Below, one piece after another: positions 49,270 to 62,655 of a stretch of 64,000 nucleotides of DNA. The first letter of the stretch is position 1; the number at the start of each line of letters is the position of its first letter. The position numbers and the translations under genes are program-made. Source of the DNA: Chionis minor (taxonomy: Eukaryota > Chordata > Aves > Charadriiformes > Chionididae); the NCBI GenBank assembly GCA_013398295.1, contig VZSF01004752.1, positions 43,548-107,547 of the forward strand, read 5' to 3'. Below the pieces are notes generated by a model. That model was not told the DNA's origin. It was given only the letters and a program-made list of their open reading frames with translations, and searched no databases.

Positions 49270-50020
49270 ATTTTTTAACCTCATAAATAAAATTAATAGA
49301 AGAAAAAAGTAACCAGTGGCTAAGGGTGGTGGAGAGACAGTCTAGGTAAGGTCGTAGTTTTCAATAAGGATGTTGATGTTCACCAGAGCTTGAATGTAAT
49401 ATGGATAAGGAGACTTAAAAAAAACAGAAAAAAAGATCATGGATCTTTATGTGCTTAACTACAGAGATATCAAATTACCTTACTCCTAAAGGAGTGAATG
49501 CACACTGGTTGTTTTTACTTCTATGGTGGATGGGTTTTTTTAAGGTGTCTATCCAGTTAGCAATGTTACCATATGAAAACATTGTAATGCCAATATTTAA
49601 GAAGAGAGAGAACTCTTTAGCTACCTACAAGCCTATGAAGCTGACCTTAACAGTGTGCAAGACTTTAGAGCAATGATGAAATGAAAGGATAACTAAAGAT
49701 CTGGAGTTAAACAAAAAACGGGATAAAATCAACAGAGACTAACCAGACTACTGCATCTCCTTGGTCTAAGAAATTAATTAGTCTCATTTGGTTTTGTCAC
49801 AGTTCAACAGAGGATCTTAGCAATAAAGCTCAAGGAGATGGTGATGAATGGACAAATCTTAAGGCTTATGGGATGCACTAATGGCAAGCTGAAAAGGAAT
49901 TACATGGCTGGTGATAGCAAAAAATACCTAGGTTTTTTTCTCAAGGATCAGTCTTGGGATAAGTCCTTCCTCAGTAACTCCAGAGGTTTACATAAGCACG
50001 GGAGTGTTTTACAAAGCTGA
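49270..50020 (+). mobile_element. Fossil non-LTR retrotransposon RT fragment
   Basis: Translated plus-strand sequence retains LINE reverse-transcriptase blocks in order, in more than one frame. At 49539-49673 it reads FKVSIQLAMLP, then MPIFKK (PIFKK at 49590-49604) and ATYKPMKLTLTVCKTLEQ, equivalent to the family's PIFKKG...NYRPISLT...K-LEQ block. At 49861-49878 it reads KAYGMH, then LHGW at 49900-49911, and QGSVLG at 49942-49959 followed by a stop. The spacing between KAYGMH and QGSVLG is 27 codons, shorter than usual, so there is an internal deletion, and the frame changes between the two blocks. Several stops interrupt both frames. Upstream, 49270-49440 weakly resembles the region before the RT. 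It is far older than the CR1 copies nearby; an L2, L3 or ancient CR1-related family is possible. Confidence 0.6.
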
Positions 50021-50151
50021 AAGGCATTGGTGCAGAGGACAGATATTGTGCCTGAAGACCCACAGAACTGAGCTGAATGGAGATGAAACTCAACCATGTA
50101 AAATGTGTTTGGGAACTAGCAATGAAAAGTTATCTGTAAGATAGAAATAGA

Positions 50152-50176
50152 TTGAATAGTCTTGAATAGTCTTGAA
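50152..50176. repeat. 10-bp tandem repeat
   Basis: TTGAATAGTC is repeated twice exactly and followed by a partial third unit (TTGAA). Confidence 0.85.
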
Positions 50177-53100
50177 ATTATGAAAGGAGAGAAAGAAAGA
50201 GTGAGTTTATCACGACTTACAAATGGCACTGGCATCCATTAAGGGGAAGATTCAGTCTTGAGGGAGATATGTCCTGAGGGAGGTGTGTCCCATGCAGGTG
50301 GGGAAATACTGGAGTACAATACAGTGTGTATTTCTAGGCATGCAAACTCAAAAGAGGATCAACTGCAGAGGTGGACTACTTTGATCACTGGGGAAGAGGA
50401 GAAAGCTGTCCTGCTCCAGCCAGCAAAAGGAGGTCTGAAGAAGGTTATGGTTACTTGGCATGATTACAGTTGGGCTGAAGGACGCGGAAGAGAAAATCTG
50501 CAAAGCGTACACCAACCACTGAGCCTAGAAGCTTTTTTGCAGTCTTTGCTTTGACCAGTCCCTGTCTGTGGTAGGTGAGGGATCAAAGTCCCATGATAAT
50601 GCGAGTAGCCTGAAGGAATTGCAAACAGAATGTCATGAAGCAAAAGAAAGAATAAATATCCCTTCCATATACATCATGGGGTAGACATAAGCAACAATTT
50701 ACATCTATGCAAAAAAGCAATCTGTTTCATGAACAGCAAATAAAAAGGAGCACGCACTTGGCTGAAATGAGCAATCATTTGAAATGTGAACCAGTGTTTG
50801 TTAATGGAGTTTTGGCACATGCCGACAATTTCAGTTATTAGCACTGACTGAATGATGCCAACACTAAACAATAATCCCATAATCAGAGGGCTTATAGCAG
50901 AGGATAGGAGACAGAGCAAGCTTTGCAAAATGATGCTGTAGTTGCTTTCTTTGGACAGAGGCTACTTATTAACATGAATAACATCGCCAAAAAAAAAGGA
51001 AAAAAAAAAGCAGAATTATGTCATCTTTTAAAAAGTAAAGAAAAACAATTCAGTCGTTTAGCTTCCTGATGTTGACTGTCCTCTCCGCTTTTCTCAGGAC
51101 CTTGTGAAATTTAATTGACTGGTAATGGATTTTTCTTTTCCTTTACAGATACAGTTACTTCACAGTGAAAACAGCACATATATAGAAATACATAGTCAGT
51201 AAAGCAGATAGCTGATAAACAGCCTAACCACAACATACTCATATTTGTTTTTGTACACATTGTACTGAGCATTGTGAAACTGGGACACACAGTACTTAAA
51301 GCATTATACTGCACTGGGAGACCATATTCCATTACCGTTTCACACAGGGGAGGAAGGGAAAAAACCCCACTGTTCATTTTGCTTGTTTTCCTTTCTCTGT
51401 AATTACTTCTTAACATTCACCACTTAATATAATTTCAAAATTTCCACAGGTCTCAAAGCCTCTCTCTCAAGTTTCAGAAAGAGCAGCGCGGCAGCAGCAC
51501 AGCCAGGTGATCAGCGTTTCACCTAAGCAGTGCCACTGTCCCCACAGCTTCTGATTGAGCCCTCTCATCATCATTAATCCAAGTCTCTGGCCTTCAGATG
51601 TTTAACGACCTTTCTTTAAAGTGATGCACAGTTGTTTACAGCAATATAAGTGTCCTCCTGGACAAAGTCTGAGACTTTCCTTGAGGAAAGAGGCTGAGAC
51701 ACAGTGTTCCCGCGATTCCTGGGCTGAATTGCTCCACCAGCCTGCAGTGGAGCACCAAGGCTCTTGTCCTGGTTTGAGGGCCAAACCACAACGGCTCTGC
51801 ACCCCCAGGCCACACTCACTTGTCAGAGGAGCATTGCTGTGTCCGACTGCTTGGCAAAAGGGTAAAGGAAAAACCATCTTAGCACGGGCGAGGGGGCAGG
51901 AGGGATGCAATGGCAGGATCGCCAGGCTCCCTCCTGGGAGCCTACAAAGATAAAAGCAGTGCTGAGTCACTCACAAGTCCAGAGGCCAAATACTGCTCTG
52001 GTCACACTGACAGCCCCTCCTCCCCCCTCCCTGTTCCCAAAGCCAACGTGTTTGCTGAGAGAAAACAGCGGTACAACATGTAATTGCTGCTCTCACGTCT
52101 GGACCGTGCGCTGGTGCTCAGGGAGTCAGTCCAGGCTTGTAAGAGGTTATCTTGGGAGCAAAAGAGGAGGGAAAAAATGGCAGAATCAGGGCAGAGGAAG
52201 ATAAGAAGGGTCTGTCTGAGTGTAAGAGACAAGAAGGGAAGGCTTGTTCATAGGAACTGAAGCCAAAAAAAAGTGATGCTGCCAGCAGTTACAAGGTCTG
52301 TGCTGCTCTTTGCTGCTCTCCTATTTAGCTTTAAAATTGCAGTGCAATCTTTGCTAACAAGAAAGAGAGCAGGCGCGGGGGATGCAGGACTGCAGAGGAT
52401 CTCTGAGCCCCCTGCCAGGTGCCCTGAGCACAAGACGAAAATGCCAAAAGTCCAGATTCACTGCCGGACCACCTGCTACAACCGGCACTGGGTTGGAGCG
52501 ACAGCCGGGCCCTTGCTGTGTACCGTGGGGATTAGTCATGCTCTCAGGATGACGCGGCAGATCTACTAATAACACAAGTAGTTCCCAGGACTCTCAGAAC
52601 CATCCCAGCCTATTTTTCTCAGTATTTGTTTCTCCTGCTTGATCAATAGTATCTATAAATGCAGGTTTTTCCTTAGTGGGAACTGGAATCAGAATTGAAA
52701 GCACCTGTCTCCTCTGTTTGGCCACCAATTCTCATCAAAGTTACAAGAACCAAGACTTCTATATCGCTGGGAAATCTTGCTGAAGTCACCAAATGGCTTA
52801 AAATTTTGTGGTGGGAAGGATTGTTCCTCCAGCCGCGAGACCTTACGGAGTCCCACTGTTGCTGCCATTGCTGGCAGCAACACTCAGAGCCCTCAAGAAA
52901 GATGGCAGGGTTATTTCATCTTTTACACGCTCTGGGTGTATTTTAACCACAATACTAAGTAGCGATTGCAACACCATGCCGTCTCTGTCAGCGGCTGGTT
53001 GCGGTTCAGTCCCAGCAGTCTGCAGCATGGAGCAGGGTAATGCATTTACCTCCCAGTAGCTGTAGGGAGAGGAAACTGGTTCCAGACATCTGGCACTGGG

Positions 53101-54079
53101 CGCTTACTGGTGTGGCCAAAAGCAGAGGCACAGCCTTGCACCCAGGCATGGTTTCCTTTCTAAAAATCCAGCAGGAGAAATGAAGCATTAAAAGGAGCCT
53201 TGGTATCTCTTTCCGGAAGCAATGGGGGACCAAGTTTCTCCCTTGGCTGCTGAGTGGGACATGTGGATGCAGGCAGGTTTGCAGGGCTGTTCCCAAGCCG
53301 CTTCTGGCAACTCGCAGGGGACTCCTGGCTCCGAGGAGAAAAGAGCTGAATTTTTCCAAAGTGCAAATATTATACTAAAACTCTCAGAGGGGCACAGAGC
53401 ATATGGGCAGTGACTGTCTGCACAAACGTGCCTAGGAAAAATACTTGCATCTGTACAGCCCTTGAAGGCATTGATTTATTGGCAGGAGCAGCGTCGGTGG
53501 GGCGCAGGGCAGGGTGAAGGATTGCTGCAGGGCTCTTTCCTTCCATGCCTGGCCGTGGCTAAAGGACAGGGTCAGGGTGAGATCCTTGGGCTGGTTGGGC
53601 ACAGCGTGGGCAGCAGCATCTTTTGCCTGTGCAAGAGCCAAGGGCTAAGCCAAGGTGAGAGAAGACGGAGTGAGAAGTCAGCCTGGCGTTCCTGTTAGAT
53701 GATACGCAACGAGGGGAGCTGGGTAGCCAGCAGTAACTAAAATAAAGGCCTACTGTGCTGGCGGTAAGGACAGGCACACACAGGTCAGCTACACACAGCT
53801 CCGCAACCTCCTGTGCTGTTCAGGAGGGGCTGGAGCGAGTGGAGGAGTGCGGGAAGTCGGGTTGGGATAGCAGTGAGGTGGCTCGGCAAAACCACTCAAG
53901 CTCTGGCTTGTTTCCAGACTCCCCCTGCTCCCCTCTTTACCCTCCAACTCCTTTTCCTGCCAGTACAGGAAAGAGAAAGAGAGACAGAAATGGTGTAGGG
54001 AAAGAAGAGTGGGGAAACTCGGCAAAGGACTGCTAGATTTAGAAGATTTCAGAAGGAAAGCATTTTGATGAATTACAGT
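50177..54079. other. Non-coding sequence, no gene recognised
   Basis: Unique sequence, GC-richer from about 51.5 kb onward. An A-rich tract lies at about 50989-51011. The plus-strand frame at 52273-52569 begins with a hydrophobic stretch resembling a signal peptide, but the rest matches nothing I know and it overlaps minus-strand frames. No mobile element was recognised before the CR1 copy. Confidence 0.55.
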
Positions 54080-55290
54080 ATGATAGACTGAATTAGGTTG
54101 GAAAAGACCCTTAAGATCATCAAATCCAATCATCAGCCTAACACTGCTGAGTCCACCACTAAACCATGTCCCTCAGCACCATGTCTACCCGTCTTTTAAC
54201 TACCTCGAGGGATGGTGACTCAACCACCTCCCTGGACAGCCTGTTCTAGTTCTTGGCAACTGCTTCAGTGAAAAAATTTTCCTAGTATCCATCCTAAACC
54301 TCCCCTGGTGCAACTAGAAGCCATTTCCTCTCATCCTACTGCCTGTTACTTGGGAGAAGAGACTGCCCCCCGCCTCTCTACACCCTCCTTTCAGGCAGTT
54401 GTAGAGAGCGAGACGGTCTCCCCTCAGCCTCCTTTTCTCCAGACTAAACAACCCCAGTTCCCTCAGCTGCTCCTCATAAGACTTGTTCTCTAGACCCTTC
54501 ACCAGCTTCGTTGCCCTTCTCTGGACACGCTCCAGCACCTCAATGTCTTTCTTGTAGTGAGGGGCCCAAACCTGAACACAGTATTTGAGGTGGGGCCTCA
54601 CCACTGCTGAGTACAGGGGGATGATCACTTCCCTTGTCCTGCTGGCCACACTATTCCTGATACATGCCAGGATGCTGCTGGCCACCTTGGCCACCTGGGC
54701 ACACTGCTGGCTCATATTCAGCTGACTGTCCACCAGGACCCCCAGGTCCTTTTCTGTGGGGCAGCTTTCCAGCCACTCTTCCCCAAGCCTATAGTGTTGC
54801 ATGGGGATGTTGTGACCCAAGTGCAGGACCCGGCACTTGGCCTTGTTGAACCCCGTACCATTGGCCTCAGCCCATCAGTCCATCCCATCCAGATCTATCC
54901 TACCCGCCATCCTACCCACAGGCAGATCAACGCTCCAGCCCAGCTTATGTCACCTGCAAACTTACTGAGAGTGCACTTGATCCCCTCATCCAGATCACTG
55001 GTAAAGATATTAAACAGAACCATCCCCAGTACTGAGCCCCGGGAACACCAGTTTTGACCAGCCGCCAACTGGATCTAACTCCATTCACCACAACTCTTTG
55101 GGCCCAGCCATCCAGCCAGTTTTTTACCCAGTGAAGAGTACACGTCCAAGCCATAAGCAGCCAGTTTCTCCACGAGAATGCTGTGGGAAACAGTGACAAA
55201 GGCTTTACTAAAGTCCAGGTAAACAATATCCACTAGAGGGTCACCTGGTCATGGAAGGAGATCAGGTTAGTCAAGCTAATGAAGAATATT
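54080..55290 (-). mobile_element. CR1 LINE, longest copy, with mutated RT core
   Basis: A minus-strand CR1 copy of about 1.2 kb has its 3' end at about 54080 (GGTTGGAAAAGACCCTTAAG block in reverse complement). Reading leftward from the right end one meets [66 protein letters not shown], then [56 protein letters not shown] and [20 protein letters not shown]. The normal catalytic FADD motif is FAGD here, and the FDTVSH block reads FVTVSH. Frameshifts occur near 55245 and between the FAGD and LGVLVD segments. It is a dead copy. A CTCF-like word, CCACTAGAGGGTCAC, sits inside it at 55230-55244. Confidence 0.93.
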
Positions 55291-58200
55291 TTGACTAGAC
55301 CTTGTTCTGCTGAGCTTTCCCTCTCATCCCCAAAGGCATGGCTGTACCCAAGGAAGAACCAGAGAAGCAACCCCAGATGCAAGACACATAATTCCTCTGG
55401 CACAGTGTGGTCATCCATGTCTCTCCTGCCAGCCCTCCCACCCAGCTGGGACTGCATCCAGCTCTCACAGAATCAGTGCTACTTACAGCAATCAACCCAC
55501 GCTGGAAAGTCTCCAGAGTTAATTCTCTTTTCCTTGTCTTGTGAATAGCTCGCTCTCATTGGGATGCTCTGGGTATGCTGGCAGGGAGGGGAAGAAAGGT
55601 GTCAGCCTGCAACTGGTGATGGGAACACAGGATCCAGAGGAAGGGCAGAAGAAGCAGCCAGCAGGCAAGAGGGGCCCAGCTCTGGGCCAGAACAAAACCA
55701 GGCTGAACAGTGTGAGACCCGGGAGCACCTCTGACTCCCCCAAATACAGTCAAGTATTCCTATGGTGCCCAACTGATACGACCAGCAAGGTCTGCTGTCA
55801 GCCAACACTCCTACAGCTCAGAGGTGGCCTCTCGGCTGCCACCTTCCAACAGCGGATTGAAGGGGATTAAGATGTGCGGTTTTAGTCTGATTAGCATCTG
55901 TATTTTGTAGCCACTTCCCTCACAGATAGCAGAAACTTCTACTTTGTTCGGGTGCTGCCAGCAGATTTGCCTCTACCATCTGTTCTGTGTTGCTAACTGT
56001 TTGGCTTTCTAAAGGTGTGGGCAGAGGAAATGGCAAAATTACCTGTTGAATAGGAAAAACAAAAGAAAAAAAAAGGCTAAAAATATGCTTCTATCACATC
56101 ATGCAAACTCTGCCGCCAGCAGAAACATCTCTGACTGATTCTGGCAAAGACCACCGATCCAGCTGCCTTTGGGGTTGCCTGGCGGCTTGGCTCACTTGGG
56201 CCTCCATGAATCCACCACAGACTGTGCACGGAGACACCTCTTTTCTCTTGATAATGTTGCTTCATTCAGGGTTATACAGGTGAAGGCTGATTGTGAGGAA
56301 TTACAGGGGGGGGTCTGAGAGAGGGAGTGACTGAGCCCAGACTCTCTGGTCCAAGAAAGCTCTATGCCAGCACTAGCAGCTCCACAAAAGTGGGGAAAAA
56401 CATAGATTGTGGACTTGGAGGAAGAATCCCTGCCCTTGTTCAGCTCCTGCTGCCTCCCATTGATGCCTCCTAGTTCCTGTATCAGAATAGAGAAATGGTG
56501 AGCTGTTAAGGCCACCTGCCCATGACTCCTTCCAAAAATCTACCTTCACTAGCCCATCCACCCCCACCTGAGCCCTAGATAGACCAAGCCCCTATGGTTT
56601 ACTTCTAATCTTCCAATACAAGAGCTAGAGAGCACAAAGGGAAGCTAGTAAGATCCTAGTCCGAAACAAAAAGTAGTCCTTCACACACCCTCCAGCCAGC
56701 CTGTGGACACCCGCACCAAACGAGGCTGTGGATGCTGAAAGTTCCCATGGGTTCAAAAAGGTGCCATAAAATACATGGAAGTGAGATCTACCGAGGGTCC
56801 CGAAATGCACAGACATCACATTTGTCTCAGGAAGTGTCTTTAGTGCTGGAGGCTGAGAGATGAATTATTAGTATTGCCCTGTTCTCCCCGGGTATTCTGA
56901 CTACTGATGAAAAAAGGGACAGGCTTTTTTTCCAGTCTAGCCTGGTGGCCTTATGCTCCTTTTTGGTGCAGTGTACTCTGGGCTCTTTGGTCATCATCAG
57001 CCCTTATGCATGAGGCTGGGCTCGTATCCTGTCCTCATTCAACGGGAAACATGACAAATAGGAAAACCCCGAGTACACTTCCCTGTCATTTCGTCCAAAA
57101 TTTATCACCACTTCTCTGATCTTCTACTCCTTCGCCTCCTGCACACTTAGCAGACCAAGACCTTAGACCCCCTTTAGGGACATCAAGCCAGACCACTGTA
57201 AAGCCTCACATACGTGCTTCTCTAGGAGATGCCTGATGGGATTCCCTATGCTGGTCACCAGCGTCATATCCGAAGCCGGCCAGAGCCAAACTCTTCCCTC
57301 ACAGCCCCACTCCAGGCTGTCCTCACCCCCCGCACCCCCAGGGTCCCTCATTGTGAAACTTCTCACTACCTAAAAAGAACTGTCAAGGCTATGTCTATAT
57401 AAGCAAATTAAGAAGAGCTGAGGAAAGCCTTAGGCTCCTGCCAGATAGCATTACCACCACGGCCACTCCACCCCCCGCCCCCCGCCTCCTCAAATCTGCA
57501 GCCACAGCTCAGGAATTAGCACAGCGCAGGGACTGTTCCCAATAGATGGTTTGTGTGAAGCTGCATGTTTTGGGTGGGAAGGAAGGTTTAACACCGCGGA
57601 CACACACGGCTGCGCTGTGCCAGGCAGTGCTTTGGCCAGAGAACAATCTCACACGCAGTGTATCAACAGAGGCAAGCGCCAAAAAACTCCCCGCTTCTCC
57701 TGTGTGCTTTCTTCCACCTCAAGTGAACGGAGGCAAAGTGACAAAGTGTCCTTAGCTAATCCTCCCCGAGTCCTGCGCGTCCCTTCCCCTCTCGGCGTGG
57801 TTTTATTTGCAGTGGCTGTTCCTTGGTTTCTGCCCAAGCGGGTGCATGTCAGACGTGAGGCGTGCGCTCCTGTTCCAGGACCAGCTCCAATCCCATACGT
57901 GCTTATGAACAAACCCACTCGAACGCAGGGACAGATGACTCAAGCAAGAGCTCAGAAATATTTAACTCCTCTGTGCCAACACATTTTCCAACACTAAGTG
58001 CAGAAGCAACGGAGTGCTGAGCGAAAGGCAAACTGCCATCAGCAGCTGGGGAGTAGATATCGCTGCTAAAAAAAAAGAGGTAGACCCAGGCTAGAAGAAC
58101 ATCAACTCCTACCAACATCTTGGTACACATCCTCCAAGAGAAATTACCTGTTACTACCCATAAAGATAAAATCAAGAAGCCTCTGCACTGCAGAATTAGC

Positions 58201-58557
58201 ACGCACTGACAGTATTTGAAAAGGTCCAGCCAAAGCTGACGCACAGAGTTGATTACTGCAAAGTAAACAAGAAAATTACTTGCTTGAAAGCACCATCTGG
58301 TAAGGAGGCACCTCTGCAAAACGAGGAGCCTGCGATTCAGACGCATAGCTGCTGAATGCAGTCCCCTAACTGTCTACGCAGAAAACAAAACACTCAAATG
58401 CGCAAAGAGTGGGAGGCACCTTTTTTTTTTTACAATTCCTTCATTTAGGAAAGTGTGTTCAATTTGTGCTTCCCTAGCAAAAGGAAACATACCAGAAATA
58501 ATAGGAGTTCTGAGACTGGACAAAACAAAACACACATACCACCACCCCACCCCCCCC

Positions 58558-58558
58558 N
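58558..58558. other. Ambiguous base (N) after C-run
   Basis: Undetermined base at the end of a C-rich stretch (58541-58557), probably an unresolved homopolymer. Confidence 0.95.
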
Positions 58559-61500
58559 TAAAAATATCTCTGTGCACAATTAATTTGAGGAATTTGTTGA
58601 TACACCGTGGCACAGAGGTCACAATATTGCAGGATTAGGGAAGGAATTGATAGTTTTTATAAATGCCATGCCTATACCACATTACTTGCTAAAGGTCAGA
58701 GCCTCCCTCAAATTCTATATACCACAAGTTTGGAAGAGGAACAGAAAAAGCTTTCCAGGACATATAGAAGCCTCCAGTTGAGGGATTTGGGAGAAATACC
58801 TTGCCAGATTCTTTTCATTTTTCCCATTCAAGCATTTCTTGTACTTTTCAAGTGTGGTACTAGCCAGTGTTAAGAAAGGACATTATGCCACTTGGAACAT
58901 CATCCACTTCTAATGGAGGATTTACTCTGCCACTGGGACTGAATGTTCTTAATCCTGAGCTTCATAATTACGCCTGGGGTGAGGGCAGAGGGAGCAGAGA
59001 GCTGATTTATAACAACAGCAAGTGAGAGAATAAAAACTTGCTGTAATATAACTTCATCTCTTCCTAACAGTTTTTCCACACAAACACTTAAGCTTTGGGG
59101 ATGGCGCATCTTAAGCAAAGCAGGCTGGATACTTCAGTATTAGCCATTCCTCTGGAATTACTCTGGTCCCACCACAGAGCACAGTGCCCGGGGTTTGGGT
59201 GCTCCCTCACATGTCCTTCTGCACTCCACCTCCAGCAGAGACCAAAGAAACAAAGAACCAAGAGAAGTGGGGAGGAGGCTGGGATGGAAATGCACATGGC
59301 ACATGAAGTCAGTGAATTCTGGCTCTGGACAAGTAACTTCTGCTTTTTTTAATAACTCTGTTTGAACATCAGTCTCCTTTGGCAAGTAAGCTTTGGGTCT
59401 GCATCCTTTGGGTCCCGCTTCCATGCAGGACCTCACAGATTTACATAGATAGCAGGTGACTTCAGAGTGCTCCACATGAAGAGGCACCTGTTGATGTGCC
59501 CGTAGAGAACAGCATCATTTCCAGATGTTCCAGCGCAGTGTTTGCTGAAAGTAGAGGCAGGGCTCCAAGCAGCTGCCTAAGGGTGTCAGGGATCAAGTCA
59601 CCCTTTAGTGAAGCCCTGAGGCAGCTTAGGCTCTGGTGGCATGTACTTGAGTTGCAGAAACCAACTTTAACTTGGCGGCCTTGTTAGACATCTTAATATA
59701 GGACCTTTTGCTGTAACACAGAACATCACTAGTAGTCTAACTGGAACTGCCAGAAGAAATGCTGGTGGCAGGTTCAGATGTCCATGCAGCCTCAGGGGGA
59801 TAGGTCTTACCTAAACACTACTATAAACGTTCAGAGAGAGGGAATGGAGATATCACATCAGTGCTGGGCAAGGACCCGTACTGGGTGGACTTCTATTCAG
59901 GCAATAAATGATCTTGCCTCCTTCTGTCCAAGCCAAGTAATTTCAGATATAAGAAAATGAAGCTAGCATGGAGCACTTAGGCATTTTCTAATACCATGAC
60001 TATTTACTCACAGCAAGTCCATCTGCTAGAAATCATCTTCTGTTAGCCAACAAGGGCAGACAGCCAGCACTATGAGGTGCCCCAGCCACCAGCAGAAAAC
60101 GTGAGGCATTTGCTCCAGGGCAGGGCTGAACCTAGGCTCAAAGCTGGGTATCTTTCCTCTCACGATGAGGACACCATATTACATATTCCTCCCTCCTTCT
60201 GCTTTAAAAGTGTCTTTCTTTCCCTGACAGATCTTCTCTCACAGGACATGATAGGTCCTGCTGCCTGCACCTACTCTCCGACTGAAGCTTTGGCCAAAAA
60301 ACTGGCAACTGGAGCCACTGGGCAGCAAAACTTTCCTGGGCATTTGGTTTATTTCTTACCCTTTATCTCTCTTCTCCCTTGAAAAGAAAAACAGCAGATC
60401 AGCAAGGGAAGACCAAAGACTCATGATGAGAAGGGTCTGGGAATGACAGGGAAGCCCGCAGCCATGATGAGAGGTGGGTCTCCCATGGGCTCCATGAGAT
60501 GAACTGAGGGTGGGAGGATTTCGTGCCACAATGAACACAAATGGGCTGATGGGGCTGCATGGAGGTGCTGTTGTTATGGCTGAAGAAAATTATGCTATTG
60601 GGCACTTCCAGTATACCATCCTCAAGATGCCATCCTCAAGCCTGCATGGACACCAGGGGTATAACTTGAAAAGTTTCAGCTCTGCCTCTGGAATATATTG
60701 GGTAGAGGAAAGGGGACCAGAGCTGTTTCTCTAACTTGGTCTACGGTGAGGTTAACTGGCCTGCCCCCTAGGAACAGCTTCTGGTCTGGCTTCTGTGTTC
60801 AAAACCCAGGTCCTCCCAGGGGTAGGGCTCCAATGTGGCTGTTGCACAATGAAAGCAGCAGATGTCCAAGAATAAAATTTAAGCGATGTTTAAAAGTGAA
60901 GATGTTTCTTCCATGGATGTACTAAGTCCAAAATTTAGCAGCCAAGGCTGAACCCCACATATGGCAGAACAGAGCTATAAAAGTTGTCAGCAAGTGATAC
61001 TCATCTCAACTGAGAAACAACTTGTTCCCACCGTGTAACATAAATGCGATTAAAACCACGCCTGTCTTTTAGCTGCAAGGATAGTATACACATTTGTTAA
61101 AGGAACTAAGGAAAGTTATGAATTCATGGATTCGCTACCCCTTCCCCCCCCCATAGATACAGTCTCAGATTTTTTGGTCCAAATTACTCATTTTTCTTAC
61201 TCTGTGGCTCAATAGCCAAGAGCTTCCAGCAAGCGCTTGGCCTTCTGAACATAAGTGCTTGCTGGACAGAATTAAGACACGCTATTTTGAGTTCCTGGTT
61301 TGATGAAGCAGAAAGTAATGCAAAGAGGACAGCAGACCACTAAGGTTTCCATGCTCTAGGAATGACATCACTCTAAGGCTCAGGGAAAGGGGCACAATCT
61401 GATACGCTGCCCTTCCGGGGCTCGACATCAGCTAGAAAAGGATGCGCAGGGTGAGAAAAAAAAAAATCCTATTAGTATTTAGTAACTTCATGCAGTTATT

Positions 61501-61953
61501 TTGCTTCTATTGCTCTCAAAGTCCTGAGGCACACAAGGATCTGATAATAAAAAGAAAAGGTGGATTAGTCATCTTTCCCCACCTCCTTCCTTTGGTGAAA
61601 GGAGCGATGCTTGAAGAACACTGTTGTCTAGCGTATCGAAACAGCTCGGGCAGCACTTAACACGCATACTTCAACACACACTTGCAATTTCTTTTAAAAA
61701 GAGCAGTCCTGTAACTGATGTTTGTTTGCTCAGACATTCAGTGAATACGGGCACAAAGGCAGCATGAGTAAGGCCAAAGTCAATCCAATTCCAAAAAGAA
61801 GGAAAAAAAAAAGAAAAACTAATATTTAAATATTTAATATTTACAAGAATGCCTTCTGAGGGGTTTTGCTCAGCCAACAGCAAGATGTAGCTGAGGGATG
61901 CGATATGCTCTCCGCAGTCTGGCTCGGCTTTGCCCTTCACAACTGCATTTTGC

Positions 61954-61969
61954 TGCTGCTGCAGCAGCA
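61954..61969. repeat. Perfect 16-bp palindrome
   Basis: TGCTGCTGCAGCAGCA is its own reverse complement, formed where a GCT run meets a GCA run. The left arm has one further CTG-type unit without a partner. Confidence 0.9.
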
Positions 61970-62649
61970 TGGCCAGTGGGTGTCCCACCACCCTCAGCAC
62001 TGGTGCCAGCTGTGCCCAGCACCTCGCTGTGGAACATCACCTCCACCTCGCAGCACCCCGAAGGTGTTTTATTTCACCAGGCTTGGCCAACAAACTGGTT
62101 TGTGTCCTTAATCCAAACCATACTTTTCAGAATCCATTCTGCAGGGCCAGTCAGGTCACTCTTGGGGCTAAAAAAATACTCAAATCCAAGAAGCTACAAA
62201 ATGAAAAGCCAACTGCGTCACCACTCTCCCGTCTTTGTCACATCCCACTGCTGGGGGAGTTAAGGGTTCATCTCCCTCATCCCACCTCTGCTGAGGGCTC
62301 CTTACTTCCCTCACGTTTCGGAGACCTCCTGCTCCCCTTCAGATCCATGCAGCGCTGCAGACGTCCCCGGGTCCCCAGCTAAATCCCCCTGTGCTGTGTC
62401 CTCTGCAGCTGATGAAGCCCAACACATAACCACTGCTGCTCCGACACCATTTGCTTCTGAAAGCCTCGCGAGGCCGATTCTCATCCCTCAGGCTCCCGTC
62501 GGGGAAACCACGCTATCACCCTCCTCTCTGACAGCAGCACATCAGTGGCTTGTTTCTCTTCAGACTGCCTTTAACGCAGCTCTAGCTCCCAGCCCTCCCA
62601 GAGGGATAAAGCCTTCCCATCAACTCACGCTCTTATAAATTCAATCGGT

Positions 62650-62655
62650 TTTATT
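62650..62655 (-). terminator. Poly(A) signal AATAAA
   Basis: TTTATT on the plus strand is AATAAA on the minus strand, with UGUA-type upstream words and a G/U-rich downstream element. This is the best candidate for the distal polyadenylation signal of the minus-strand transcript. Confidence 0.5.

Larger units (their letters stand above)
55291..62640. other. Non-coding sequence, no gene recognised
   Basis: Unique sequence, GC-moderate at 55.3-57.5 kb and AT-richer afterwards. It contains a C-rich tract CCCCCCGCCCCCCGCC at 57471-57486 (G-quadruplex-prone on the minus strand), a C7 run ending in the ambiguous base at 58558, and a T11-type run near 58421. A perfect palindrome TGCTGCTGCAGCAGCA lies at 61954-61969. 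The 110-150 codon frames at 57551-58346 and 61898-62382 overlap in opposite directions and lack domains. From about 62.2 to 62.6 kb the sequence is GC-richer, up to the composition change at 62.64 kb. Confidence 0.55.

Noticed and set aside
52273..52569. Small secreted protein (hydrophobic N-terminus)
   Set aside because: Only the first 25 residues look signal-like; the rest matches nothing and an opposing frame overlaps it.
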